From Tanytarsus gracilentus (Eukaryota > Arthropoda > Insecta > Diptera > Chironomidae), in assembly GCA_038502055.1 (NCBI GenBank), contig JAXRKN010000041.1, positions 3,949,501-4,013,500 on the forward strand: a DNA stretch of 64,000 bases, given 5' to 3'. Of this stretch, positions 1 through 11,407 are shown one piece after another (position 1 is the first letter of the stretch; each line of letters begins with the position of its first letter). Below the pieces are notes generated by a model. It made no database searches, was not told where the DNA came from, and worked only from the letters and a program-made list of their open reading frames with translations. A program made the translations under genes and the position numbers.

Positions 1-3000
1 AATAAAATAATTTTTATGTGAGTTGCTGATAAGGAGAGAAATAAATAACAAAAACACAAAGTGAAGTTTAAAATTTTTTAATGAATGTGTCAAATGGAAA
101 GAAAATTTTCAGATGTTTTTGAGCGAAGACATTCGCCAACCTCGGCACTCACTTAGTAACTCATTACTGAATAATTGACAACGACTGCATTCATTTTAAT
201 TAACAAGAGAGCAGAGACGCGTGATTTCTTAACTTAAATCTCTCTTTCGAGAGATATTTGAGCTCGCATTTAAAAAATTGTCTTATCGCGTGCTGTTTCG
301 TAATTTTTCTGTTAGAAGCCAGTCAAATATTATCACACATCTCACGGCATGTGGAATTAGATCGGAGAATTATATGTGTCGCGACTCTTCTTCTGTGTAG
401 TTCAAAAATTCACAACTTCCCGTTGCCTTGAACTTTCTCGCATTCGAGCGTTCACGCATATGTGCTGCAAATGCATTTCGCAAGCATGTGTGAAAATTTA
501 AAAAAAGAAAATCTTTTTATTTGCTCAATGAAGTTCATCGAATTTTAAAACTCAATACTAAAGAACTGCAACAAGCTGCAAACATACACGTGGTGGGTGA
601 TGAATACAATTTAAGCTCTCAAAATAAATATAAAACATTTTCGAGTGAAAATTAATCGAAGTGAATTTTTTTCGTGTGTATGCAGCGCCGCTGACCTGAA
701 TTTAGTTTTATTGCTCATCTTTAATTTCACTTTACAGCGGCAAGTCATTCAATCATTTTTTTATGCGTTTCTCTAATTGCAATTGAACTGCATTGTAAGA
801 TCTTACAAAATGACAAAGATGGATGAAAAATTACCAAGAAGTTTTAGATTGAAGTTCATAAACTTGATGGATGAATCGCCAAAAAAAATCTTTTTCACAT
901 CAACCCGTAGGTGAATTTTCTATCTCTCATTTTATTTATAGAGAAAACACTCGAAAAAGATTTTCTTTAAGCGCTATTAAGTGGAAGAGTTTGCCACTCA
1001 AATTTCACGATCACTCACGATGAGAAAAACATTTCAGAAATTTTCTTCTTTTTCTTTGCGAGATCTTTGCTGTGGTCAGTTTTGATAATTTTTTTTTCTC
1101 ACTCACATCGAAAAATTGAGCACACAGCCACACATAGACCTTACAAAAATTCTAGCAATATAAATTGCCAGCTCGAAAAGTCGTTAAGTTTTATGTTTGA
1201 ATGTCCATCAAATGTTGAGTCTTTGTGTGGGGCGACCGAAAAAAAAACTTCATGCATCGCTGCGAACTCAAAGAAGAGTTTTTATTTAAATTATCACTGC
1301 GGAAGATGAGAAATATAAATGTAAAGAGAAAATGATCATGAATTTATGACAATCTGAAGTCATTTCCGCCCTAACATGAGATAGAGAGACTTTGCGAAAA
1401 TGTATGTCAGACGTATTGTGTGTGCGCGGTTTCTTCTTCGATCTCACATCAATAATTCTTTGCTATTCATGGGAGTGTGCAATTGAATTTAAAATGGCAC
1501 AAAGATGGCGAAAGTGATGAGAAGAAAAATTAAGTGTGATCATCATTAGTTTAGAGTTGTTGCACGGTAGTTAAAAAAAATTGTGAATTAATTTAAAAAA
1601 ATAATTTTAAAATTCATTATATTTAGGATTTGAACAAGGGTTTTTTAAAAAAGAAAACATTCCCTTACGTTTTAAGAATTTTAATTCGTAATTCAGGATT
1701 TGAACCTCAAATTTTTATTCTTGAATTTTTAGTCTCATTTTAATTTTAACATATTTCTGTGAAGAAACTATCATAAAATTTTATTTATTTGTTTATAAAA
1801 ATTCAAAACACTATTCTAAATATATTTTTATTCAGTTCATTCGAGGTAACCTTAAAAACTCAAGATCATTACTCACGACATATATTTTTCATTCACACTC
1901 ATCCCTAAACTTTTATTCGTTATGCCCAACAGACTTGTCAACTCAATTCTAACATAAACAGGTGTGTGTAGCGTCGAAAGAGTCACTCATAAACTAACCA
2001 ATAATCTAAGAAAAATTTCCAAGGTTACTGAGACTCGAGTCATTCGTTATGATAATAATTGAGAATGTAAATAACGCGAATTTATCGCTTTGTAATATTG
2101 AAAATAAATAGAAACCTTTAAGTGCGAGGGTAGCTGAAAATCGAAAACTATAGGAAATACACACTCGTGTAAGAGCCATGAAAAAATTTCTTTAATTGAA
2201 ATGCTAATAAAATGGACTGGCATAAAATTTCGATATGGCAAGTTAAAAATTTCCTACGACCTGTCCGGTCCGTGAGCATGTGATAATCAGTACTTTTTGC
2301 GACATGCCACATGCACTTTGTTCGCCATGTGCACAGTAGAGCATGAAATTCAAGCGAAAAAAGATGTTTGAAGATCGAGGTGAGTCATAGCACCGGGGTT
2401 TGCGAAAAGCAATAAAAAAAAGAAGAATTGACCAGCTCAATATAGAAACCGTTTCCAAGAGTGTACGTCTGAATCATTAATTAAATTTGTGGAAAAGGGG
2501 TGGACACTCATGAAAATATTTTTATTTTTTGATACAATTAAAATTTCAAACTCGACTCACAAAAATTTTTAGCACCCTCTTCATGACACTCATAACATAC
2601 AAGCAGATGATTCTACATGCATACATTTTATGCAACGCCTTCTATTTTTAAGGCAATTAAGCGGAAAACGGGATAGTTAATTTAGATTCTTCATAAAACT
2701 GCACCTTAACAAACAGAAAAAAAATGTTCGAGTGTGTTGATGACAAAGCAGGTAAAAGAAGAAGACAATGAACTGAGTTGTGGTTGTCTGAGAGAGCGCG
2801 AGAGAACGAATGTCATGAATCATATGAAAGATGCATGTACACATGACACGATCTTGAAACCCACCAAAGAAGAAGACAGATTAGCATGTGTATCTAATTT
2901 TTTTGGCTGACAGCGGAACTGTTGGCATGACTTTGGAACACAATTTGTGGATTTCGTTTTCTGGATGATTTGGTTTCATTTCAACGAGTTTTTAATTTAT

Positions 3001-3517
3001 TAGGAAGAAAAAATTGAACGTGAAGAGAGAAATTGTAAAAAAATAACAGTTTTTATCACTTTTGAAATTTAAATCATTTAAATCCGTTATAAATTCTGGA
3101 ATTTTAGTGCACTATTATTTATGATTTCTAAATCTACATTAACTAAATGTTCGAGGAATTCCCGCTATTTTTAATTTATTCACTCTTAAATCCCTTAAGT
3201 ACGTTATAACTTCTCTTATCAATTTTATTATAAAAATCACTCTAAATAAATTTATCTAAATTTTCTCATGCTGAGCATTGAAAAAAGTCATTTTTGATGT
3301 TATGCTTTGCTTAACAATAACTCTCGCCTTGTGCATACAAAACTGTCTGTGTACATACGCTACATAATCGGGAGACGAAAAAACGAGAGCAGAGACGAGA
3401 AAAAAAAGTTGTAAAAAATAAGAGTTCAATATAAACATAGAGAAAGAGTGAGGATCTCAGGATCGCCCGCATATGTTTAAAATTTATGGATAAATATGCA
3501 AAAGAGCCACCACTTAC
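1..3517. other. Long stretch with no confident gene; probably intron/flank
   Basis: No convincing coding region is seen apart from one weak candidate exon at 810-910. Because a minus-strand first coding exon with a strong splice donor ends at 3518, most of this stretch is probably the first intron of that gene. The DNA is AT-rich with scattered short motifs such as CACTCAC/GAGTGA but no obvious long repeat. Confidence 0.5.
810..910 (+). CDS. Possible isolated first coding exon (weak)
   Basis: An ATG at 810 opens 33 codons (begins MTKMDEKLPRSF) and runs into a GTGAAT donor after CGT AG at 910. The peptide is basic with a run of two Lys and two Phe near its end. No partner exon was found to the right before NUDT18, so this may be chance. 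I do not recognise the sequence. Confidence 0.15.
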
Positions 3518-3677
3518 CAGTATGGTGTTCAAGGGCGTCAACAGCATTGATTAATAATCCATTGCTTAGTATTAAAATAGAAGTACACAAAATGAGTAAA
3601 AATGATTCACTGTAGCATTTTCTAATCGATTTTTCCCTTCTCGATATTGGCCTCAAATTTTTCCACCGTACGGCCAT
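3518..3677 (-). CDS. First coding exon of a membrane/secreted protein; rest lies off the left edge
   Basis: On the minus strand an ATG at 3677 opens 53 codons plus one base and meets a consensus GTAAGT donor at 3517-3512. The peptide has a basic start (MAVRWKNLRPISRREKSIRK) followed by a hydrophobic segment (residues about 25-45, SFLLILCTSILILSNGLLI) ending in NAVDA, which looks like a signal peptide or signal anchor preceded by a basic cytoplasmic stretch. No matching acceptor exon was found in the 3.5 kb to the left, so the first intron is inferred to extend beyond the window, as is usual for large neuronal or extracellular-matrix genes in insects. The family cannot be named from this exon alone. 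Confidence 0.5.
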
Positions 3678-4556
3678 CGTATCATTTTAATTCTAGATTT
3701 TGCTACTGTTCTTAAATCATAACACTAAAATTGAGAAATATATAGATTTTTTAGTAAACTTTTCTTTCTTTATCTGAACTATTTTATTGAGAGCGCGAGC
3801 GATGTGAAAAAATATTTTTGTGACTCAACTCGACAGCGATACACGAAGAACTGAATAGAGAGGAAATCATGGATGAATGAGAGAGAAAATTGAACTTAAG
3901 GTTCAAAATTGTGGGGTTGGCTTTAATGCATGGAATTTTTGTTGGTGGCAAAATTTTGAATTCAAAAAATATTTTAAATGCAATTTTAAAATTTTAACTT
4001 TAGGTAATTTAAAATTAATTTAATCCGTTAAAATCCCTGAAATAATTTAAAATTTTGGCACGCGTTAATGCTTATAAAATATCTCAACATAATGAACATA
4101 ATGCACCTGCCTACATCGATGACATTCAATTATCTCACATGACATGCTTCCACTCGAGTTGATGTTTTCTGCAGATGCAGCACTCCTTAAAAATAATATC
4201 CATAAAAAATGTGTCTTTCATTAAATATCACTCCGACTATATTTAAATAAATTTCACCAACTCATGCTCGCATGTAATTTAAAATGAGATTGGAATCCCT
4301 GATTTTTATTTTCCTCTCATACACATTAACTTTTCTCTTTCTCTCACAGAAATTCCATAACAAAAATTAGTTTAACTCGCTCCATTATTTTTTTTTTCAA
4401 TAAATTTTACCAATCGAGTTTTAATTTTTCTAAAACTCTCTTCAGTGCCACATAAATGTAACTAGACATCCGACACATATCGCGAGAGTGAAAATTATTG
4501 AATAATTCATTTAGAAAAAATTCTTTCGCCACGAATACAAAAAAAGTTAATAAGAA
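3678..4556. other. Intergenic region between two divergent genes
   Basis: This lies between the minus-strand exon starting at 3677 and NUDT18. A pyrimidine tract followed by CACAG at 4345-4349 could be an acceptor for a 5' untranslated exon of NUDT18. The stretch 3781-3900 is rich in GAGAG and GCGAGCG motifs. No coding sequence is seen. Confidence 0.4.
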
Positions 4557-5561
4557 ATGGAGTCGAATCTCATTAAGCTCCTCAATGGTCAAAGTTTGGA
4601 TGAATTGACATCGGAACTTTGCGATTTTACGCTCGAAGATCAAAATCAAACCATGGAGAGTCAAGGAATTAAACCCATGGTTCCATCTGACTATCAGCCA
4701 ATTCTCGAGAAGTCAGTCACATACATCGTGGCCTGTGTGATTTTTAATAAAAACAACGAGGTGTTAATGATGCAAGAGGCGAAGAAATCGTGTGCTGGCA
4801 AATGGTATCTGCCAGCGGGGAGAATCGAACCTGGTGAGAAAATCGTGGAGGCGGCAGAGCGAGAGGTTTACGAAGAGACTGGTTTGAATATTCGTGTCAC
4901 TACATTGCTGGCAGTAGAATCAGCGTCTGGATCGTGGCTTCGATTTGTGGTCACAGGAGATGTGCTCAATGGAGAATTAAAAACTCCAGCACGTGCTGAC
5001 AAAGAAAGTCTTCAAGCGAAATGGATTAAGAGTCTCGATGAGGTGATTCTAAGGTCGAATGACATACTTACAATAATTGAGCTTGGCAAAAATTACTACA
5101 ACCGATTGAGTGACTCAACGTGGCATAAAAATATTTTACCAGCTCCCAAATCACATTACAAAAATTATCTACGGCTCGTCATTGCTGCGCGCAAACGAGC
5201 GAGTCCAAATCGTGTCAATATTCTCTTGAGCGAGAAGACCGCATACCATTTTCCGACGTGCGAAATTCATCCGCAAAAAAGTCTCCATTCGACACTGCGA
5301 AAATTTATGGTTGAACTCTTTGGAGCTGAAGTTCCACAACATCGACCTGTTGGACTTTTATCAGTTGAGCACAATCCAGCCGCTCCCAAAATAACTGACG
5401 GTGTGTGTCTAACACTTCTGGTTGTTTTTAAACCCACTCTCGAGGAAATTTCATTCATCGGCAAGTGCTCATGGTGCGAGCTGAGTAAAGAAGTAAGTGA
5501 TCGTCTATCGGTCATTGTTGTATCGAAGAATTCCACTTTTCCGTTAAATGTTGTGCGTTAA
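4557..5561 (+). CDS. NUDT18: Nudix hydrolase, NUDT18 (MTH3)-like
   Basis: A 334-residue single-exon gene. Residues about 55-190 form a Nudix domain with a complete Nudix box (GX5EX7REUXEEXGU): GRIEPGE near residue 87, then REVYEETGL. The metal-binding REVYEE core is intact. In the NUDT18 family this domain hydrolyses 8-oxo-dGDP and related oxidised nucleotides, cleaning the nucleotide pool. The N-terminal extension (MESNLIKLLNGQSLDEL) and a second C-terminal domain of about 140 residues ending in LSVIVVSKN match the family layout and its usual length (about 320 residues). The start is the first ATG in a TAAGAAATGG context. Similar one-domain Nudix enzymes (NUDT15, NUDT1) lack the C-terminal half, so NUDT18 is preferred. 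Confidence 0.9.
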   Translation: MESNLIKLLNGQSLDELTSELCDFTLEDQNQTMESQGIKPMVPSDYQPILEKSVTYIVACVIFNKNNEVLMMQEAKKSCAGKWYLPAGRIEPGEKIVEAAEREVYEETGLNIRVTTLLAVESASGSWLRFVVTGDVLNGELKTPARADKESLQAKWIKSLDEVILRSNDILTIIELGKNYYNRLSDSTWHKNILPAPKSHYKNYLRLVIAARKRASPNRVNILLSEKTAYHFPTCEIHPQKSLHSTLRKFMVELFGAEVPQHRPVGLLSVEHNPAAPKITDGVCLTLLVVFKPTLEEISFIGKCSWCELSKEVSDRLSVIVVSKNSTFPLNVVR

Positions 5562-6557
5562 GCTGTTTTATTTTGGGCACAGGTGCATAACTTGCAAATA
5601 ATAGTGTTAAAGACATACAAATGAAAATACTCAGTTATTAATCTACCAATTTAATTATGTTACAAGAGTTAGATAAATTTTTTTTATACATCGAAGACAG
5701 GTGAATCAACTCATTGAGGACGTTGATTTACTTTGCCATAATAATAAATGTTACTTAAAAAAGACAGAGAGAAATATTAAATTGAGAAAAAATTAAAATT
5801 AATGTGGAATATCAAAACGTTAACAATTCAAAATTTTAAAAATATTTTTGAAATTTCCGTTATTGTATTTGACTCTTTTTTAAAAAAATATATAAATTTT
5901 TATATTCATGAAACCGTGGCCTTCCAGTATTGGATAAATTCTATACATTATTTAATATTAGAAATTAAGTTCGCACAAGTTAAGTTTATCTTTGAATGAA
6001 TGCAGAACGAAAGTCGAAGGTGCGTTGGATGGCATGAGAATTTATTTAAATTATTACAAGAAAATTCTGCACAAAAAAAAACTCATGCTATCCACGATTC
6101 TTAAAAGCATCAGACATACACAATTAATTTATTTTAGTATACTGACATGTGGCGTACTAATAATTAAATGTTTTTTTCTCACTCCTGTGGTGCTTGGTAG
6201 TTGAACAACCTAATTACATTCATAAGCAAGAATAATAAGAAAATGAAGAAATTATATAGAGAAATAAGAAAGCATTTTTGCATTTATTTAATAATTGGAC
6301 AATGGAAATTAATAGAACTGTTAAGAAAATAAAAATGTAACAAACTGAAAAAAAAAATTTAAATTCATTTTAAAATTTCAGGAAAATAAATTTAGTCTCA
6401 TTTTTAACCAAAAGAGTTGCAAATTTTATTATTTAAAATTAATTTGATGCAAAAATACAGTAAAGATGCGTTTTGAAAATTAAGAATGTGCGCGATAGTT
6501 AAGAGAAAAAGGCGATTATTAATTTTTGATTACTCATTTAAAGGTCCGAATGTGATT
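5562..6557. other. Intergenic, very AT-rich
   Basis: Convergent gap between NUDT18 and TXNDC9. It should hold both 3' untranslated regions. Short frames at 5802-6204 have no recognisable domain, no splice logic and low-complexity Lys/Ile composition, so I treat them as chance. Confidence 0.5.
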
Positions 6558-7262
6558 TTAATCAGACAGTCCATCATCAGAGTCAGAGTCATAGACTTTC
6601 GAGCGGATAGTTTTGTTCTTTTCGACATAAGTTTGTCGCTTCTTGTTATCGGGTGGGGTGAGGAGATCTCCATTGTATTCGATAGCGCCACTTTGAGCGA
6701 TTCTCCATTCCATTAGTTCAGTTGAAAAGTCATCACAATTGCCGAGGTCCGTAAATCCAACGATGTAGTCTTTCGTCTTGCTGTCTTTTATCAATGCTAA
6801 GCTTGGAATGACTTTAATTCGGAGACGACTGGTGAGGAAAGGACACTTTTCGGCGTTGACTTTGCAGAACTTTGTCTCCATGTGCTTCGGTGCGAGAATT
6901 CTCAAATGCTTATCGACAATTTTGCAGCGTTCGGTCGAGTCACGATAAAAATGCACCACAATGTTCTCGGATTTCTTGCTGACTTCGAAGAATTCCTTTT
7001 CGTCAACCAATTCTGAGTATTCGCCGTGACCCTAGAAAATAAAATCGTGTGTGGGCTAAAAAAATAATCAATGACTTAGGCACTTTCTTCTTCTTACATT
7101 GTTCTTCCACTGGATGATTTTCTCTTGACGCATTTTCATCTCTTTCAAGCGCTTCTCGCGAATTGATTCGATGTCATCGGTAGTAAGATTGTCCAAACGC
7201 TCAATCTCCGAGTCCAATTGCTTCTCAAGCTGTTTTGCTGCTGACACAAGTATCTGATCCAT
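6558..7262 (-). CDS. TXNDC9: Thioredoxin domain-containing protein 9 (phosducin-like 3)
   Basis: Two exons on the minus strand: 7262-7098 and 7031-6558, with a GTAAGA donor and TCTAG acceptor, giving 212 residues. The first 60 residues are a charged coiled-coil helix (QLEKQLDSEIERL, EKRLKEMKMRQEK). The exons join inside WKNN-GHGEY, the conserved WxxxGHGEY element of this family. A thioredoxin fold follows (VVHFYRDSTERCKIVDKHL, ETKFCKVNAEKCPFL, VIPSLALIKD), without a CXXC redox pair: the usual position reads STERCK. The tail ends in acidic DSDSDDG. TXNDC9 is a cytosolic regulator of the chaperonin CCT/TRiC and of actin/tubulin folding. It is head-to-head with PFDN4, 501 bp between starts. Confidence 0.95.
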
Positions 7263-7763
7263 AATTTTTTCTTTTGCTGCAAGTATGAAAATGTTTTTAG
7301 ATTTTAGTGACTCAAAAACTATATAAAATCGAGCGAATTTAATGAATTTAGGAAATTTAGATGTGAAATTAAAGCTTTACTTACATCTTCTATTGAAAAT
7401 TAGTACAAATTATAATTAAATTTAAAACAGAATTTTTTCTTTCACGAGTCAATAAAAATTTTTGGGTTCACCCGAAATCAAGTCCCGCGATGCAATTTTT
7501 TTGGAATTTTCTAAATCGAGAACTTTCTAGATTTTTTTGAAAACTGGTTGCATTTACTTAACTGTCGCTATAAACTTCATTTCGAAGAAAACAGCGAATA
7601 AAAAATGAATAAATAGAATTTAGATCTAAAAAGTGAAACTTTTTTTGAGGTGAACACATTAAACTCGTCAGGGGGAAAATAAATTGAGTCAAGTTGTTAA
7701 AAATATTTTGACTTCAAAAAATTATAAACTTTCATATTTTGAATTTTCAAAAGGAATTAAGCA
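7263..7763. promoter_or_regulatory. Shared divergent promoter region TXNDC9/PFDN4
   Basis: The 501 bp between the two start codons must contain both promoters and both 5' untranslated regions. No TATA box stands out on either side, as expected for housekeeping genes. Assignment rests only on gene orientation. Confidence 0.45.
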
Positions 7764-8453
7764 ATGGCCAAGGTAGAAACAAAAGGAAAATCAGGATTTC
7801 AACCAGTAAGTTTCAAAAGGAAAATGAAAACAATAGAAATGGCTTTGATTTTTAAAGAAATTTTAATTGATTCAAAACATGCCGAAATTTTCACAAAAAA
7901 ATCATCCAGTTAAAAAAATTAGAGTGAAGATGAGCACTTTTAATAGAAATTAGACTAATCTTAAAGATATTTCTCGTTTGTCAAACATTCAGGTGGTATT
8001 TAAATGAGATCCATATCATTAAAAAAATATATCATATCCATAAAACAACCTTCTCCTTTTTAGGATCCCGACGCCGAAGTTCAGATCACAAAAGACGATC
8101 AAATGCGAATCAATCATTTTGCTAATTTCGTTGCAAAGCTCGAAGATCTGAAGGAGGATTTAAAAATCAAAAAATCAGAGCTAACCAACTGCTCGGAAGC
8201 GATTGAAGAAATTGAACTTGTCGATGATGATGAAAAGATTCAATTTTTAATCGGCGAAGTATTTGTGTTCAACAATGTTGAGAGAACCAAGGAATTACTT
8301 GAGGCCGCCAAAGTCAAAAAAGAACAAGAGATTGCAAATATTGAAGAGAAATGCGGTGAGATTCAAGAGAAAATGACATCACTGAAATCGGCATTGTATG
8401 GTAAATTTGGACATAAGAACATCTATCTTGAAAACGATGACGATGATGATTAA
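7764..8453 (+). CDS. PFDN4: Prefoldin subunit 4
   Basis: Two exons, 7764-7805 and 8064-8453, joined in phase 0 (CCA|GAT), 143 residues. This is a beta-type prefoldin subunit: an N-terminal coiled coil (MRINHFANFVAKLEDLKEDL), the family signature around LVDDDEKIQFLIGEVFV, a second coiled coil (ERTKELLEAAKVKKEQE), and a C-terminal end (LYGKFGHKNIYLENDDDDD) matching the LYAKFG...INLE motif of PFDN4 with an acidic tail. Prefoldin is the hexameric co-chaperone that passes nascent actin and tubulin to CCT. A polyadenylation signal AATAAA is at 8479-8484. Confidence 0.95.
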
Positions 8454-8657
8454 ATTATTCTCATATTTTTACCTATTTAATAAATTGTCCTCAATGCTTT
8501 TTTTTCGGGAAAAAGAAATCCAACATGGAAGATTTATTCATTCAAAAAATTTGTACAATTTTAAAATATATAGAAAAAATTTCAGCTGCACTGAAAAAAA
8601 TAATATCACCAGGTTAATTAAATATTTCGGGTTATCGAAGCGTGTCAGAGAAAAGGT

Positions 8658-10533
8658 TTAGTTGTAGGCCAAAACTGCAGCGCCAACTCCACCTTTAATT
8701 TTTTAAAATTATTTCACTGTCAGTGACATTGCTTAAGAAAATTAACTCACCCCCATGATAAAGCATTGAAGAAACAAAACTCCAACTGTCCTTTTCTGGA
8801 TCATAAACCTCGACGGTGCTCAAGTTAGACTCGCCATCGTAGCCACCGATCGCATAAAGCTTTCCATAATTTGCCGTCAACGCGACACGAGATCTTTTAA
8901 ATTTAATTTAACATAAATTTAAACATTTGTAACTAAATAAATGTACTAACCTTTTAACATTCATCGGAGAAATTTGCCTCCATAGATCTAAGTTGGGATC
9001 GTAAACTTCAACTGAGCGAAGAAATGACGATCCATCGTATCCGCCACAAGCGTATAACTTTCCATTTAAAGTTGCAACGCCCAAGCGACATCGTTTGACA
9101 TTCATTGGCTTGACTTTAGTCCATGTGTCATTTTTAGGGTCATATCGTTCAACAGAGTCAAATATTGAAAGTCCATCGTGTCCGCCGAGTGCATAAACGA
9201 AACCTCGAAGTGCACTCACACCTCCCGCACTTCTGTACTTCATCATCGAAGCCACTTTTTGCCATGAGTCGGTTCGTGGGCAGAATTGTTCGACTGTTGA
9301 GAGACTCGTGATGCCATCGTAGCCACCACAAACGTAAATAAATTCATCAAGACTAGCGACACCGACAGCCGATCTCTTACACATCATGGTTTTGCCTTGT
9401 TCCCATGTCTGCGTATCTGGATCATAAACTTCAACCGTACTCAATCTCTCCTGTCCATTAAACCCTCCAAAAGCATAAAGTTTATTATGCAGCACTGCAA
9501 CACCGACACGAGATCTGAGCATGCTCATGGCTGGTCCCATTCGCCACTCATTTTTAATGGCATCGAAAATTTCAACAGTTGAAACGGCATCTCCCGCTTT
9601 TGTTAGTCCACCAACCGCATAAATTTCACCTCGAATAAATTCATTGCCTCGAGGTCGTGTACGGTAGCTCGAGAGCAGTTCCCTTCTTTCGGGCATTAAG
9701 TGAAAGTCTTTTGCCTCATCAAGCAAATCTCGACATTTGTGTGATGATTTAATGAGTTCTTCGGTGGCAACTGAATCGGCTAGAAATTGAGGTGACAAGA
9801 GTGGAAGTCGAACTTTTGACAGCACTTCCGGAAGCAATGACGATCTATCAACTTCATTATATTTTACCCATCGCATGACCGCCTCAAAAATTATTTCCTC
9901 ACTAGCACAATTCAGTTCGTCACGCTGAACAATAGCGGCAAGTTCGGGATATTGAAGTTGCATGAATTCCTCCTCGTTGCTTATGTCTGCAAATTTCTTG
10001 TTAATATATTTGTCAGCGGCCGACACAAGATTGGCATGCGAGAGTGAATCGCCAAAGCTACGAATGCCAAGGACATTGTGAGGATGAAATCGTTCCATAA
10101 GATATTTGGCACAAGCGTCTCTAACTCGATTGAGCGAGAAAAATGACGCACCAATCATGATTGACTGACAGTTTAGTTGATCAATTTTTATTGATCCACT
10201 ATAAGCGTAATTAACTAAGCTCTCCAAAGCGATGGCATCAATCTCCTTTATCTCAATTTCCTTTTTCGAGTATTCTGTATAGTCTTGAGAGAACATTGCA
10301 TAGAAATAGGGAATTGATGCGGCCAACACCACTCGATGCGCTGAAAAAGTGCAGTCATCGACCTTAAAATAAAATTTAGAAATTTTTTTTATCACAAAAA
10401 CAAAACAGATGGATGAGATTTTTACCTTTAACACAATATCACATAAGCGACCTTGTCTTCTTATCTCTCTTAGTGTCGCAAGACTCTCTTGGAACAAAGT
10501 TTCTTCGTTGTGCACGTAACTATCCTCGTCCAT
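8658..10533 (-). CDS. KLHL18: Kelch-like protein 18 (CUL3 substrate adaptor)
   Basis: Four exons on the minus strand: 10533-10426, 10362-8951, 8893-8751 and 8692-8658, all with GT/AG borders, giving 565 residues. Order of domains: BTB (EIRRQGRLCDIVLK...FSAHRVVLAASIPYFYAMF), BACK with the HPHNVLGIRSFG element, a linker with CRDLLDEAKDFHLMPERR, then six Kelch repeats, each with the paired GG and YDP...W signatures. The last exons complete repeat six (SRVALTANYGKLYAIGGYDG...HGGGVGAAVLAYN). KLHL18 is a substrate adaptor for Cullin-3 ubiquitin ligases; Aurora-A is a reported mammalian client. The open frame continues upstream to 10599 but without an ATG, so the start is set at MDEDSYV. Confidence 0.93.
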
Positions 10534-10782
10534 TGATGAGATTGATAAAAATTTTGTAAATTTTGAAGAGAAAAGTTTTTTTATTGATAATTTTTTCAAG
10601 TTCGTATACTTTGAGTATGCCTTGAGTTATAAGGCTGCTGACTTTGAAATTTTATTAACTGAATTTTGCAGGTAGAATTTGTTTTGTTAAATTTTTAAAC
10701 GTTTAAGGTTACAAAGAGCAGCTTTATTTATCATGAATTATTCTATAAGAACATTATGGAAAGTGAAACACTTTGAATTAAT

Positions 10783-11253
10783 TTACAATTCCTCATTCTT
10801 TCCCTCAACTTTAACTAACTCAACTTCGAATATTAAAACTGAATTCTTTGGTATTTTGCCTACAGCGCTGTTTCCATAGCCCAGCTCTGACGGGATGATT
10901 AATTTTCTCACTTCACCAACACACATGCCAAGTATGCCTCGTTCCCAGCCGACGATTACTTGAGAACTTCCTAATGTAAAGGTTAATGGTTTTTTTCCCT
11001 CGCTGGAGTCGAACACAGTTCCATCGGTGAGGGTTCCTTTGTAATGGACATGCAGTAAATCACCTTTTCTACTTTTCTGCTCACAGTTCTCAACCTAGTG
11101 AAAAGTTTATTTTATAAATTTGACTGCAACCTGAAATTCAATTCTTACTCTTTTCTTAATTCCGATTTTAAGCTTGTTCTCGGTCTTATCAGAACATGAG
11201 ATGAAATTGAGGTTAATTAGAATAAGAAGGGACAAAATTGTGTAAAACTTCAT
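10783..11253 (-). CDS. ER-type FK506-binding protein (FKBP2-like peptidyl-prolyl isomerase)
   Basis: Two exons on the minus strand, 11253-11149 and 11094-10783, joined in phase 0 (AGA|GTT), 138 residues. A signal peptide (MKFYTILSLLILINLNFISC) is followed by one FKBP domain: LHVHYKGTLTDGTVFDSS, VIVGWERGILGMCVGEVRKLIIP, LGYGNSAVGKIPKNSVLIFEVEL. The proline-isomerase pocket residues Tyr, Phe-Asp, Val-Ile, Trp and Tyr are present, so it should be active. The C-terminus KNEEL resembles an ER-retention signal. Size and layout match FKBP2 (FKBP13) rather than FKBP14, which carries EF hands. It lies 183 bp downstream-to-start from KLHL18 on the same strand. Confidence 0.92.
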
Positions 11254-11407
11254 TCTTAAACTTTTTTGAGATTCAATAAATTTAGAAGAAATTAAAATTT
11301 CTTTAGTTTGTTTGTGTGTTCAAACGAACAACAGTACACGAAATGTAAACGTAGACAAGTAAATGTCTTTTTCACAAGGATATTTTGCTCTTGATTTTAG
11401 ACAACTT

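Noticed and set aside
5802..6204. Two short Ile/Lys/Phe frames after NUDT18
   Set aside because: Low-complexity AT-driven composition, no splice partners, no recognisable domain.
10534..10599. N-terminal extension of KLHL18
   Set aside because: The open frame continues upstream but has no ATG; the first ATG is at 10533 and gives the expected length.
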